In this document: positions 34,002 to 41,590 of the stretch, in pieces | Layout of the letters: every line of letters starts with the position of its first letter | How positions within the stretch are numbered: the first letter of the stretch is position 1 | Notes under the pieces: generated by a model | Databases searched by the model: none | What the model was told of the DNA's origin: nothing | The model's input: only the letters and a program-made list of their open reading frames with translations | Source of the DNA: Ramlibacter tataouinensis | Lineage (GTDB): Bacteria > Pseudomonadota > Gammaproteobacteria > Burkholderiales > Burkholderiaceae_C | Reading direction: 5' to 3' | Length of the DNA stretch: 64,000 nt | Assembly (NCBI RefSeq): GCF_027941915.1 | Contig: NZ_CP116009.1 | Location: forward strand, 1,240,001-1,304,000 | Translations under genes and position numbers: made by a program

Positions 34002-34826
34002 ATGAGCAAAGCACCCTTGTCGCCGCCGCCGGCGGCGCCAGGAAGCCCAGGCAGCGCGGGCCCGGCCTTGCTGCAAGTCAGCGGACTGTCGATGTCGTTC
34101 GGCGGCATCCAGGCGCTCAGCGACGTGTCGTTCAGCGTCCAGCGCCAGCAGATCTGCGGCCTCATCGGGCCCAACGGCGCGGGCAAGACGACCCTCTTCA
34201 ACTGCCTGAACCGGCTCTTCACGCCGCAAGCCGGCAACCTGCAGATCGAGGGCACTTCGTTGCTGGCGATCGAGGCCGGCGACATCGCTGCCCACGGCAT
34301 CGCGCGGACTTTCCAGCACGCCGCCCTGTTCGACACGCTGACCGTGCTCGACAACGTGAAGATCGGCGTTCACAGCCGCACCCGCAGCGGCTTCGTGTCG
34401 GCCTGCTTCAAGCCGGCGGCCGAACGCGCCGAGGAAGCCGGCATCCGGGACCGCGCCGCGCAGATGGTGAGCGCGTTTCAGCTCGAGCCCTATGCGTTGC
34501 GGCTGGCCGGGGAGCTTCCCTTCGGCGTGCGCAAGCGGGTCGAGCTGGCGCGGGCCATGGCGGCGCGTCCCAAGTTGCTCCTGCTCGATGAACCCGCTGC
34601 CGGCCTCAACCATGAAGAGCTCGAATCCCTCAAGCAGATGATCCGCAAGGCACGCGACGAGATGGGCACGGCGGTGCTGCTGGTGGAGCACCACATGGGC
34701 CTGGTGATGAGCATCTGTTCGCACGTGGTGGTGCTCAACTTCGGCCGCAAGATCGCGGAGGGCTCCCCCGCCGACATCCAGAACCACCCGGATGTGATCG
34801 AGGCCTACCTGGGGAAGGCGGCATGA
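34002..34826 (+). CDS. LIV-type ABC transporter ATP-binding protein (LivG-like)
   Basis: The 274-residue ATPase has Walker A GPNGAGKTT, Walker B LLLLDEPAAGLN and the C-terminal switch EHHMGLVMSICSHVVVL. The signature region is degenerate (LPFGVRKRVELARAMA instead of LSGGQ), as is common in LivG, where it reads LPYGxQRRLEIARAL. The ribosome site GAAGGAAG precedes the ATG. It is the first gene of a six-gene operon with 4-bp overlaps throughout. It pairs with the LivF-like ATPase encoded next. Confidence 0.92.
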   Translation: MSKAPLSPPPAAPGSPGSAGPALLQVSGLSMSFGGIQALSDVSFSVQRQQICGLIGPNGAGKTTLFNCLNRLFTPQAGNLQIEGTSLLAIEAGDIAAHGIARTFQHAALFDTLTVLDNVKIGVHSRTRSGFVSACFKPAAERAEEAGIRDRAAQMVSAFQLEPYALRLAGELPFGVRKRVELARAMAARPKLLLLDEPAAGLNHEELESLKQMIRKARDEMGTAVLLVEHHMGLVMSICSHVVVLNFGRKIAEGSPADIQNHPDVIEAYLGKAA

Positions 34827-35566
34827 CGTCCGGCCAGCACACACCACCCCTTCACCTCGAAGTGCGCAACGTCTGCGCCGGCTACGGTGCGACGCAGGTG
34901 CTGCGCGACGTCAACCTCGCGGTCCGGCGCGGCGGCGTGACGACGCTGCTCGGCGCCAACGGCGCGGGCAAGACGACCACGCTGCGGGTCATCTCGGGAT
35001 TGCTCAAGCCCGCGTCCGGCCAGGTGCTGATCGACGGCCAGCCGGTGACCGGCCTGTCCCCCCACGCCATCGCGTCGCGCCGGGTAGGCCATGTTCCGGA
35101 TGGCCGCGGCACCCTGGCGGAGCTGAGCGTCGAGGAGAACCTGCGCGTCGGCGGCTACCTGATTCGCAGCCGCCGTGAACTCCAGGCCCAGATGGAGGCC
35201 ATGTTCGGCTTCTTTCCGGTCCTCAAGCAAAGGCAGCACCAGCAGGCCGGCACGCTCTCCGGCGGCGAACAGCAGATGCTGGCGATCGCCCGGGCCTTGA
35301 TGCCGCGCCCGAGCCTGCTGCTGCTGGACGAGCCCTCGTTCGGCATCGCGCCGCTGGTCGTCCAGCTCATCTTCCGGATCCTGCGGGACATCATCACGGC
35401 CCACGGACTGAGTATCCTGCTGATCGAGCAGAACGCCAGCCTGGCCCTGGGCTTCTCGGACGACGCCTACCTGCTGGAGTCAGGCCGCATCACCCTGCAC
35501 GGGCCCGCATCGGCCCTGGCGCAAGACGACGCGGTGCGCCGCGCGTACCTGGGAGCAGAAGCATGA
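34823..35566 (+). CDS. LIV-type ABC transporter ATP-binding protein (LivF-like)
   Basis: The 247-residue ATPase has Walker A GANGAGKTT, signature LSGGEQQM and Walker B LLLLDEPSFGI. The segment VGHVPDGRGTLAELSVEENL is the LivF variant of the Q-loop region. It overlaps the LivG stop and LivH start by four bases each. Unlike the LivF at 930-100 it lacks the basic C-terminal tail, so the two belong to different subgroups and probably different substrates or import rates. Confidence 0.93.
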   Translation: MTSGQHTPPLHLEVRNVCAGYGATQVLRDVNLAVRRGGVTTLLGANGAGKTTTLRVISGLLKPASGQVLIDGQPVTGLSPHAIASRRVGHVPDGRGTLAELSVEENLRVGGYLIRSRRELQAQMEAMFGFFPVLKQRQHQQAGTLSGGEQQMLAIARALMPRPSLLLLDEPSFGIAPLVVQLIFRILRDIITAHGLSILLIEQNASLALGFSDDAYLLESGRITLHGPASALAQDDAVRRAYLGAEA

Positions 35567-36444
35567 ACTCGGTCGCCATCCTCATCCAGCAGGTGGGCGG
35601 CGGCGTCGCCACCGGCGTGATCTACGGCCTGGTCGCGCTGGCGCTGGTCGTCATCTACCAGGCCACCGAGAAGATCAACTTCGCCCAGGGCGAGATGGCG
35701 ATGTTCTCGACCTTCTCCGCCTGGGCCATGATCCAGGCCGGGCTTCCGTACTGGGTCGCCTTCTCGGCCACCATCGCTGGCTCCTTCGCGCTGGGCGCGC
35801 TGATCGAGCGGTTCGTCATTCGCGGCATGGCAAAGGCCCCGGTGCTCTCCGTCGTGATCGTCTTCATCGGCCTGATGCTGGTGTTCAACAGCCTGGCCGG
35901 CCTGCTGTTCGGGCACACGATGCGGGAGTTCCCCAGCCCGTTCCAGGGCACGGCCTGGCTGCAGAACGGCATCATCTCGGCCCACCGGCTGGGCAGCATT
36001 CTGGTTTGCCTGCTCCTGCTGGCCGGCATCTACGGCTTCTTCGCCCACACGCGATACGGCCTGGCGATGCGGGCGGCCGCCGTCAACCCCGCGTCCAGCA
36101 TGCTTTGCGGCATTCCGGTGCCGCTCATGTACTCCCTCGGCTGGGGCGGCGCCGCGGCCGTCGGCGCGGTGGCGGGCATGATGGTTGCGCCGGTCGTGTT
36201 CCTCGACACGCACATGATGAGTGGCGTGCTGCTCTATGCGTTCGCAGGCGCCCTGCTCGGCGGCATTACCAACCCCTGGGGCGCCCTGCTCGGCGGCATC
36301 CTCATGGGCGTCGGCGAGAACCTGCTCGGCGCCTACCTGATCGGCTCCGAGCTGAAGATGACCTTCGCGCTGCTGGTGCTGGTCGCCGTGCTGCTCCTGC
36401 GGCCACAGGGCCTTCTCGGCAAAACCATCGTGACCCGCGTATGA
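35563..36444 (+). CDS. LIV-type ABC transporter permease (LivH-like)
   Basis: The 293-residue inner-membrane permease has about eight hydrophobic segments. Near residue 35 it shows EKINFAQGEMAMFSTF, the LivH helix signature, and later GITNPWGALLGGILMGVGENL, the loop region contacting the ATPases. It is translationally coupled to both neighbours. It forms a heterodimeric channel with LivM. Confidence 0.93.
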   Translation: MNSVAILIQQVGGGVATGVIYGLVALALVVIYQATEKINFAQGEMAMFSTFSAWAMIQAGLPYWVAFSATIAGSFALGALIERFVIRGMAKAPVLSVVIVFIGLMLVFNSLAGLLFGHTMREFPSPFQGTAWLQNGIISAHRLGSILVCLLLLAGIYGFFAHTRYGLAMRAAAVNPASSMLCGIPVPLMYSLGWGGAAAVGAVAGMMVAPVVFLDTHMMSGVLLYAFAGALLGGITNPWGALLGGILMGVGENLLGAYLIGSELKMTFALLVLVAVLLLRPQGLLGKTIVTRV

Positions 36445-37466
36445 GCATGACCCCCACCAACCCCGCGCTGGCCGCCACCGATGTCGGCTTCGCCCCCCGG
36501 CGCGGCTGGCGCCGCGGCGTCTTTCCGGCCATCGTCCTGCTGGTCCTCGTCCTGCCGCCCTTGCTGCTGAGCGACTTCCGCCTGACGCAGTTCACCACCG
36601 TGGCCGTCTACGGCCTGGCGCTGCTCGGGCTGATCCTGCTGACCGGGTTCGGCGGCCAGGTCTCGCTGGGCCATGGCGCCATCTTCGCGGTGGGCGCGTA
36701 CACCACGGCGATCGTCATGAACAGCTTCGGCGTGTCTTACTGGATGGCCCCGTTGCTGGGGGCGGCAAGCTGCTTCGTCCTGGGCTACCTGTTCGGCCTG
36801 CCGGCGCTGAAGCTGCCGGGCCACCACCTGGCACTGGCCACCTTCGGCTTGGCGGTGGCGGTCCCGCAGCTGCTGCGCTTCAAGGGCTTCGACCCCTGGA
36901 CCGGCGGATTCCAGGGCCTTACGCTGGTGCGGCCGGATCCGCCCTTCGGCCTGTCCCTGAGCGGCGACCAGTGGATGTACCTGCTGGCGGTGCTCACGCT
37001 GGCCGCCGTGTACTGGATCGCCTCGAATCTGCTGGACAGCCGCATGGGCCGCGCGATCGTCGCCGTGCGCGACCACCCGATCGCAGCCACCGCAATGGGC
37101 ATCGACACCGGGTCGGTCAAGACGATGACGTTCGCCATCTCGTCGCTGTTCACCGGCCTGGCCGGCGGACTCAGTGCCGTGTCGGTGCTCTACGTGTCCG
37201 CCGACAGCTTCGGAGCGATGTTGTCGATCACCTTCCTGGTGGGCGCCGTGATCGGTGGACTGAACTCCTTGCCGGGTGCGGTGTTCGGCGCCCTCATCGT
37301 GCAGTTCCTGCCCCTGCTGACCGAGCGCGCCTCCCAGTCGGCATCGACCGCGATCTACGGCGTGTGCGTCATCCTGGCGATGTACCTGATGCCCACGGGC
37401 ATCGCGGGCAGCCTCCGATCGTGGGTGCGGCGCACCGAGCGCCGCGCGCGCGGCCAGGCACGATGA
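36441..37466 (+). CDS. LIV-type ABC transporter permease (LivM-like)
   Basis: The 341-residue permease has the family signature LTGFGGQVSLGHGAIFAVGAYT in the second helix pair and RDHPIAATAMGIDTGSVK in the cytoplasmic coupling loop. The C-terminal tail is basic (RRTERRARGQAR). It overlaps the LivH and APH-like genes by four bases. Coupling of a kinase-fold gene directly to a permease suggests import and early modification of the same molecule. Confidence 0.93.
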   Translation: MSMTPTNPALAATDVGFAPRRGWRRGVFPAIVLLVLVLPPLLLSDFRLTQFTTVAVYGLALLGLILLTGFGGQVSLGHGAIFAVGAYTTAIVMNSFGVSYWMAPLLGAASCFVLGYLFGLPALKLPGHHLALATFGLAVAVPQLLRFKGFDPWTGGFQGLTLVRPDPPFGLSLSGDQWMYLLAVLTLAAVYWIASNLLDSRMGRAIVAVRDHPIAATAMGIDTGSVKTMTFAISSLFTGLAGGLSAVSVLYVSADSFGAMLSITFLVGAVIGGLNSLPGAVFGALIVQFLPLLTERASQSASTAIYGVCVILAMYLMPTGIAGSLRSWVRRTERRARGQAR

Positions 37467-38518
37467 GCGCAGCGTCGGCCCTCAGCGCCCCCTCGGAGGT
37501 GGCGCCGGATCTGCATGGGGAAGGCCTGCAGGATCGCCTGCGGCAGTTCCTGCGATCTTCGTTCCAGGCCGAACTGGCGGTCGGGCCCCTGAAGCGGTAC
37601 TCGTCCGGATTCTCCTGGATCACTTTCGGGTTCAGCGCCCGCTGGATCGGCCGCCCTGCGCAGGAACTGATCGTCCAGATCGGCCCCCCGACGGGCATGT
37701 TCGCGCCCTACTCGGCGCGGCCGCAGGCCCTGGCCCTGGCAAGCCTGAAGGACAGCCGCGTGCCGGTGGCCGCCCTGGTCGCCTGGTCGGACGATCCCGC
37801 CATTCTCGGCGCGCCCTTCTTCATCTGCGAGAAGGTGGCGGGCGAAGTGATCGAGCCGTGGCGGCTCCAGTCCATCGACCCCGGCCGGCGTGCCCGGCTG
37901 GCCGAGGCCTTCGTCGAGATCCTGGGCCATCTCCACGCACCCGGAACGCCCGTCGGGGCGCTGCAGTCGGACGCTCAGCCCGTCACCCCGGAGAACGCCG
38001 TGGAGCTCGAGATCGACCACTGGTCGCAGCGGCTGCGGGAGTGGGCGTGCAAGCCGTTGCCGCTGCTGTCCTGGTCCGAACGCTGGTTGCGCTCGAACGT
38101 TCGCGCCGCGCCGCGGCTGTGCATCGTCCACGGCGATTTCCGCCTCGGAAACTTCCTGGCCGACGATACGCGGGTGAGCGCCGTGCTCGATTGGGAGATG
38201 GTCCATGTCGGGCATCCGCTCGAGGACCTGGGATGGCTGTTCTCGGCCACTTTCAACAAGGGCTCTCGCCGGCTCTTCGGCGAACTGGAGCGCGAAGCGG
38301 CCCTGGACCGGTACGCCACCGTGTCGGGGATCCGGGTGGCCGACGCCGACCTTCACTACTTCGAATGCCTCGCCCTGTACAAGTCGATTGCGATCACCGT
38401 GGCCGCCCAGTACTCCGCGCAGCGTCGCGGCTACAACGACATGCGGATGACTTCCATGGCGACGCAGATCGCGGTCATGACCCGCCAGCTGGATCGCCTG
38501 ATCGGGGGGCAAACGTGA
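37463..38518 (+). CDS. APH/ACAD11-type phosphotransferase, copy 2
   Basis: The 351-residue paralogue of the protein at 7354-6305 has catalytic loop HGDFRLGNF (223-231), metal-binding DWE (243-245) and the shared GFSWITFGF loop. The nucleotide-pocket position that is Arg in copy 1 (LILRIG) is Gln72 here (LIVQIG), which may alter ATP use or make this a non-catalytic or divergent copy. It lies in the LivGFHM operon with 4-bp overlaps on both sides. A hydroxyacyl-CoA or free hydroxy-acid substrate is inferred by analogy with LvaA/ACAD11. Confidence 0.78.
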   Translation: MSAASALSAPSEVAPDLHGEGLQDRLRQFLRSSFQAELAVGPLKRYSSGFSWITFGFSARWIGRPAQELIVQIGPPTGMFAPYSARPQALALASLKDSRVPVAALVAWSDDPAILGAPFFICEKVAGEVIEPWRLQSIDPGRRARLAEAFVEILGHLHAPGTPVGALQSDAQPVTPENAVELEIDHWSQRLREWACKPLPLLSWSERWLRSNVRAAPRLCIVHGDFRLGNFLADDTRVSAVLDWEMVHVGHPLEDLGWLFSATFNKGSRRLFGELEREAALDRYATVSGIRVADADLHYFECLALYKSIAITVAAQYSAQRRGYNDMRMTSMATQIAVMTRQLDRLIGGQT

Positions 38519-39027
38519 GCGATCGGCTGGCCCGCGACGTCGAGGCGATGGAAGGCGCCTTGCGTGAGCACGTCCTGCCCAAGCTCGACGACACCTTCGC
38601 ACGGGGACAGGTCTACGGCGTCATCTACATGCTCCGGCACCTGCTGCTTCATGCGGACAGCTCGCTGGCGCCGATGGCACGGCAAGTCGACCGGCTCCGG
38701 ACCCTGGAGCAGGAACTCGCAGCCTTGGGCTGGCGGTCCGGCCGGCCGGCCCTGCCCGAGGTGTGCGCGAACCTGGCTACCGCGCCCCAGGCCGTTGCGG
38801 CGCACCGGGAGGCTCTGGATGCGGGCCTGGCCTGGCTCGAAGCCCTGGTGCACCGGTCCTTCGACGCAGCGCGCCTGCCGGGTTCGCAGGTCCCCTCCGC
38901 CGTGAGCCGCGCGATCCGGTCCTGCGCATCCGACGTGAACGCCATCGCCGCGAAGCTCACGCCCGCGCCCATGTTCGCGCAGATCGCCACGGGGCAGGAA
39001 CCCGCCGAAGCGGGCTCGCGCGCTTGA
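38515..39027 (+). CDS. Small helical protein partnering the kinase-like protein, copy 2
   Basis: The 170-residue predicted helical protein starts with GTG (GTGA overlap with the kinase-like gene). It resembles the protein at 6308-5838 in its first 50 residues (VEAMEGALREHVLPKL, then FARGQVYGVIYMLRHLL). The C-terminal 20 residues are low-complexity. The repeated coupling of this family to an APH-like gene in two separate operons indicates a stable functional pair. No enzymatic motif is visible. Confidence 0.6.
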   Translation: MSDRLARDVEAMEGALREHVLPKLDDTFARGQVYGVIYMLRHLLLHADSSLAPMARQVDRLRTLEQELAALGWRSGRPALPEVCANLATAPQAVAAHREALDAGLAWLEALVHRSFDAARLPGSQVPSAVSRAIRSCASDVNAIAAKLTPAPMFAQIATGQEPAEAGSRA

Positions 39028-39094
39028 ATCCAGGCGCAGGACGCCGCTAGGAAAGGCCGCTTCCGTCCGGCGCCCGGGCGCTGGGCTCGCTGCG

Positions 39095-39181
39095 TCAGCG
39101 GTACCGAGAGTTGTCAATGGCGAGCTGCTCCCGGGTCGTGCGCCACAGCTGCTCGAGCAGTTGCGGCTGCGCCAGATCGCG
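39095..39181 (-). pseudogene. Possible 3' remnant of a DUF6285/LvaB-like gene
   Basis: The minus strand reads HRDLAQPQLLEQLWRTTR then EQLAIDNSRYR before TGA at 39097-39095. An ending of the type LR-x-T-x-x-(K/R)-LA-(I/V)-x-NPR(Y) is what I recall for DUF6285 (LvaB-type) proteins. An in-frame stop closes the frame a few codons upstream of this stretch, so no intact gene exists. The call rests on motif memory. Confidence 0.3.
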
Positions 39182-39186
39182 GTGCC

Positions 39187-39243
39187 GACGGCTACCTGTT
39201 CATCCAGGACGACCTCAAGGACAGCCTCAAGGACATGATCGGG
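39187..39243 (+). pseudogene. Possible fragment of an AMP-forming acyl-CoA ligase
   Basis: The plus strand reads DGYLFIQDDLKDSLKDMIG, with strong third-position GC, resembling the ligase hinge motif (DGYLFI-x-DR-x-KDMIxSGGE) with an internal duplication of the LKD unit. Flanking sequence does not continue the homology, so it is at most a small relic. Confidence 0.3.
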
Positions 39244-39398
39244 TGTCGAAGAGGGATCGCCCCGCCCGTCGTGCGGAATGTCCGACAGCCTATTCGGCTC
39301 CTGCTGTCATGCCTGCGAGCCGCACAGGGATGGCCTGTGACCTGCCCCGGCCCTACGCTGAGTGTTCCATCCCATCGTTGATTCGAAAGGAACCTCGC

Positions 39399-39926
39399 AT
39401 GACAGATCGAAGCGAAAAGCCCGTGGCCAAGGACAAGACCGGCATGCACAAGGCAGCCACCGGCACCGGTGCCGTGGTGGGCGGCGCCGCCGGGGGCGTG
39501 GCCGGTGGTGCGGCCGCAGGCGCGGCTGTGGGCGGCATGACCGGCCCGGTCGGCGCGGCTGTGGGCGCGGCCGCCGGGGCGGTGGCCGGCGCGCTGGCCG
39601 GCAAGGGCATTGCCAAGGCGATCGACCCGGCAGCGGAAGACAAGTACTGGCGCGACAACTACTCGAGCCGGCCGTACATCGCCAGCGGCTCGACCTACGA
39701 CGACTACGGCCCGGCCTACCGCTACGGGGTCGACGCCTACTCGCGCAATCCCAGCCGCCGGTTCGACGAGCTGGAGCCCGACCTGGGCCGCGACTGGGAC
39801 AGCTCGCGCGGCAGCTCCAGCCTCGAATGGGAACGCGCCAAACACGCATCGCGCGACGCTTGGGACCGCGTGAGCAACGCGGCCGAACGCGCCATCCCGG
39901 GCGACTCGGACCGGGACGGGCGATAG
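39399..39926 (+). CDS. Glycine-zipper protein
   Basis: The 175-residue protein has no signal peptide. Residues about 20-70 are Gly/Ala repeats (VVGGAAGGVAGGAAAGAAVGG, then VGAAAGAVAGALAGKG) that form glycine-zipper transmembrane helices. The C-terminal half is hydrophilic and tyrosine/acid-rich (DKYWRDNYSSRPY). Such proteins occur in envelope stress or as small membrane-associated proteins of unknown role in Burkholderiales. A GAAAGGA ribosome site precedes the ATG. It stands alone between the catabolic and arsenic regions. Confidence 0.75.
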   Translation: MTDRSEKPVAKDKTGMHKAATGTGAVVGGAAGGVAGGAAAGAAVGGMTGPVGAAVGAAAGAVAGALAGKGIAKAIDPAAEDKYWRDNYSSRPYIASGSTYDDYGPAYRYGVDAYSRNPSRRFDELEPDLGRDWDSSRGSSSLEWERAKHASRDAWDRVSNAAERAIPGDSDRDGR

Positions 39927-39948
39927 CGGCGCAGGCGCCGCTCCACCA

Positions 39949-39979
39949 GCGGCGGACCGCCAGAGCGGCGGTCCGCCGC
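39949..39979. terminator. 13-bp perfect hairpin between convergent genes
   Basis: GCGGCGGACCGCC and GGCGGTCCGCCGC form a 13-bp stem with a 5-nt loop between the ends of the glycine-zipper gene (39926) and the aquaporin gene (40055). No T-run follows, so termination in either direction is plausible but unproven. Confidence 0.4.
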
Positions 39980-40054
39980 CGGCGCGTCCATGAGCAAGAA
40001 GGGTTGGCTCGCGTGCCAACCCCGAATTTCCTGGATGCGGCGGCGCCGCAAGGA

Positions 40055-40711
40055 TTACTCCCGTTGGCCCAGCCGCCTTGCCAAGGCCAGGCCGAGGGCG
40101 CCGCCCACCGCTTGCGACGCGACGAAGGCGGTCAAGGACGCCGGCGCGATTCCCGCGAAGGTGTCGCTGAACATCCGCCCGAAGGCCGCTGCCGGGTTGG
40201 CGAATGAGGTCGAGGAGGTGAACCAGTAGGCGGCACCGATGTACGCGGCCACCAGCGCAGGGGCACGTCCCGCACCGGCGCGAGCGATGACGAGCACCAG
40301 ACCGGCGGTCGCCACCACCTCTGCCAGCCACTGCCCCGCCCCGCCCCGCGCCTTCCCGGCCCACTGCAAAACCGGCAGCTCGAACATGGCGTTGGCCAGC
40401 GCCGCTCCGGCGGCGGCGCCCGCGAGTTGCGCGATCACGTAAAGGGCTTGTTCGCCATGCGCCAGGCCCGAGGACCGGCCGAAGGCAATGGTCACGACCG
40501 GGTTGAAGTGCGCCCCGCTGATCGGGGCGAAGACCTCGATGAGGACGAACAGGGCGAACACGGTTGCCATCGTGTTCGCCAGCAGGGTTACGGCGGCGTT
40601 CCCCTGCGCCAGCCGTTCGGCCATGATGCCCGAGCCGATGACGGCGGTGAGCAGCAGCAACGTCCCGATGAATTCCGCCAGCAATCGGCGATGCAGCGGT
40701 TGACCGCTCAC
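40055..40711 (-). CDS. Aquaporin/MIP-family channel of the arsenic operon
   Basis: The 218-residue, six-helix membrane protein has the two MIP half-helix motifs. The first reads HFNPVV (NPV instead of NPA) and the second FANPAAAFGR (canonical NPA). It starts with GTG, overlapping the arsC stop by four bases (GTGA). In Sinorhizobium meliloti the ars-operon aquaporin AqpS lets arsenite flow out after ArsC reduces arsenate, and the same division of labour is inferred here because no ArsB or Acr3 pump gene is in the operon. Confidence 0.85.
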   Translation of the reverse strand: MSGQPLHRRLLAEFIGTLLLLTAVIGSGIMAERLAQGNAAVTLLANTMATVFALFVLIEVFAPISGAHFNPVVTIAFGRSSGLAHGEQALYVIAQLAGAAAGAALANAMFELPVLQWAGKARGGAGQWLAEVVATAGLVLVIARAGAGRAPALVAAYIGAAYWFTSSTSFANPAAAFGRMFSDTFAGIAPASLTAFVASQAVGGALGLALARRLGQRE

Positions 40712-41217
40712 TTCGCGCCCAGCTCGCGGGCGGTCTGCTGGAGCCGCAGCTTTCCCAGCCGCTCGGGCGGCAGGCTGACCAGCAGCTCCAGGCGGTTGCG
40801 GATGGCCTGCAAGGTGCCGCGGAAGGCGGCCCGGCGCTGCTCCTCGTTGCCCGGCGCATCGGAAGGGTCCGCGTAGCCCCAATGCGCCGTCGCCGGATGG
40901 CCGGGCCAGAACGGGCAGGCCTCGCCGGCCGCGTTGTCGCAGACCGTGATGACCAGGTCCATCGGCGGGGCGCTGGCGCCGGCGAACTCGTCCCACGACT
41001 TGCTCCGCAAGCCGTCCGTGCTGAGACCCGCCTCTCGCAGCACGGCCAGCGCCAGCGGATTCGGCTGCTGGCTGTCGCGCGGGCTGCTGCCGGCGGAGAA
41101 GGCCTTGAAGCGCCCCTTGCCGATGTGGTTGAGGACGGCTTCCGCGAGGATGCTGCGGGCCGAGTTGTGGGTGCAGAGGAACAGGACGTTCAAGATCGGG
41201 GTGTCGGTCATGCTCAT
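40708..41217 (-). CDS. arsC: Thioredoxin-coupled arsenate reductase, low-molecular-weight phosphatase type
   Basis: The 169-residue protein has the phosphatase-like P-loop CTHNSAR (Cys15-Arg21) and SKSWDEFAG, then LVITVCDNAAGEACPFWPG with two more Cys, fitting the LMW-PTP-type ArsC family that reduces arsenate to arsenite through successive cysteines. The ATG is embedded in the stop of a 13-codon ORF (ATGA). It is followed with a 4-bp overlap by the aquaporin gene, which probably disposes of the arsenite. Confidence 0.9.
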   Translation of the reverse strand: MSMTDTPILNVLFLCTHNSARSILAEAVLNHIGKGRFKAFSAGSSPRDSQQPNPLALAVLREAGLSTDGLRSKSWDEFAGASAPPMDLVITVCDNAAGEACPFWPGHPATAHWGYADPSDAPGNEEQRRAAFRGTLQAIRNRLELLVSLPPERLGKLRLQQTARELGAK

Positions 41218-41255
41218 TCGGTCAGCAGCTTGGCCGTCTTCGAGACTTGCTTCAT
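41214..41255 (-). CDS. 13-codon ORF between arsR and arsC (possible leader peptide)
   Basis: MKQVSKTAKLLTE is preceded by a strong AAGGAGT ribosome site, starts 10 bp after the arsR stop, and ends in TGA overlapping the arsC ATG. arsC itself has no separate ribosome site, so this mini-ORF may serve to load ribosomes for arsC by termination-reinitiation. It may alternatively be the remnant of a longer gene. Confidence 0.45.
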   Translation of the reverse strand: MKQVSKTAKLLTE

Positions 41256-41265
41256 GGGTACTCCT

Positions 41266-41589
41266 TCAGCACTTGCACGCGGCCGCGGCGGGGTCGAGGC
41301 ACTCGGCGCCTTGGCAGCAGTGCGCCGTGAGGTAGCCGAGCACGTCGTTCATGCGGTCGTAGGCGGCGCGGTAGACGAGGTTCCGGCCGGCCCGCTCCTG
41401 CGTGACCAGCCCCGCGTGCGCCAGCTCCTTGAGGTGGAACGAGAGGGTCGCGGCGGGCATGGACAGCGCCTCGGCGATGGTGCCCGGCGTCAGGCCGTCC
41501 CGCCCGACCACCACCAGGGCCCGGAACACCTGGATGCGGGCCGGATGGGCCAGCGCGGCCAGCGCCCGGACGACGTCATTCTCTTCCAT
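41266..41589 (-). CDS. arsR: ArsR/SmtB-family arsenic-responsive repressor
   Basis: The 107-residue winged-helix protein has recognition helix MPAATLSFHLKELAHAG. Clustered C-terminal cysteines Cys91, Cys92, Cys97, Cys105 and Cys107 resemble the arsenite site of the Acidithiobacillus ferrooxidans type (Cys95/96/102) rather than the helix-4 CVC type of E. coli. It is the first gene of the ars operon. The start codon lies one base from an inverted repeat that is probably its operator, and there is no ribosome site upstream of the ATG. Confidence 0.9.
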   Translation of the reverse strand: MEENDVVRALAALAHPARIQVFRALVVVGRDGLTPGTIAEALSMPAATLSFHLKELAHAGLVTQERAGRNLVYRAAYDRMNDVLGYLTAHCCQGAECLDPAAAACKC

Positions 41590-41590
41590 G

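Larger units (their letters stand above)
39028..39398. other. Gene-poor segment with probable coding debris
   Basis: The 371 bp between the last gene of the LIV operon and the glycine-zipper gene contain no intact gene with a recognisable product. Two short stretches look like decayed coding sequence and are listed separately (39095-39181 and 39187-39243). The segment marks the right boundary of the catabolic region. A GAAAGGA ribosome site for the next gene is at its right end. Confidence 0.5.

Noticed and set aside
39111..39398. N-terminal extension of the glycine-zipper protein beginning at 39111
   Set aside because: The extension is Arg/Cys-rich out-of-frame sequence through gene debris. 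A clear ribosome site precedes the ATG at 39399.
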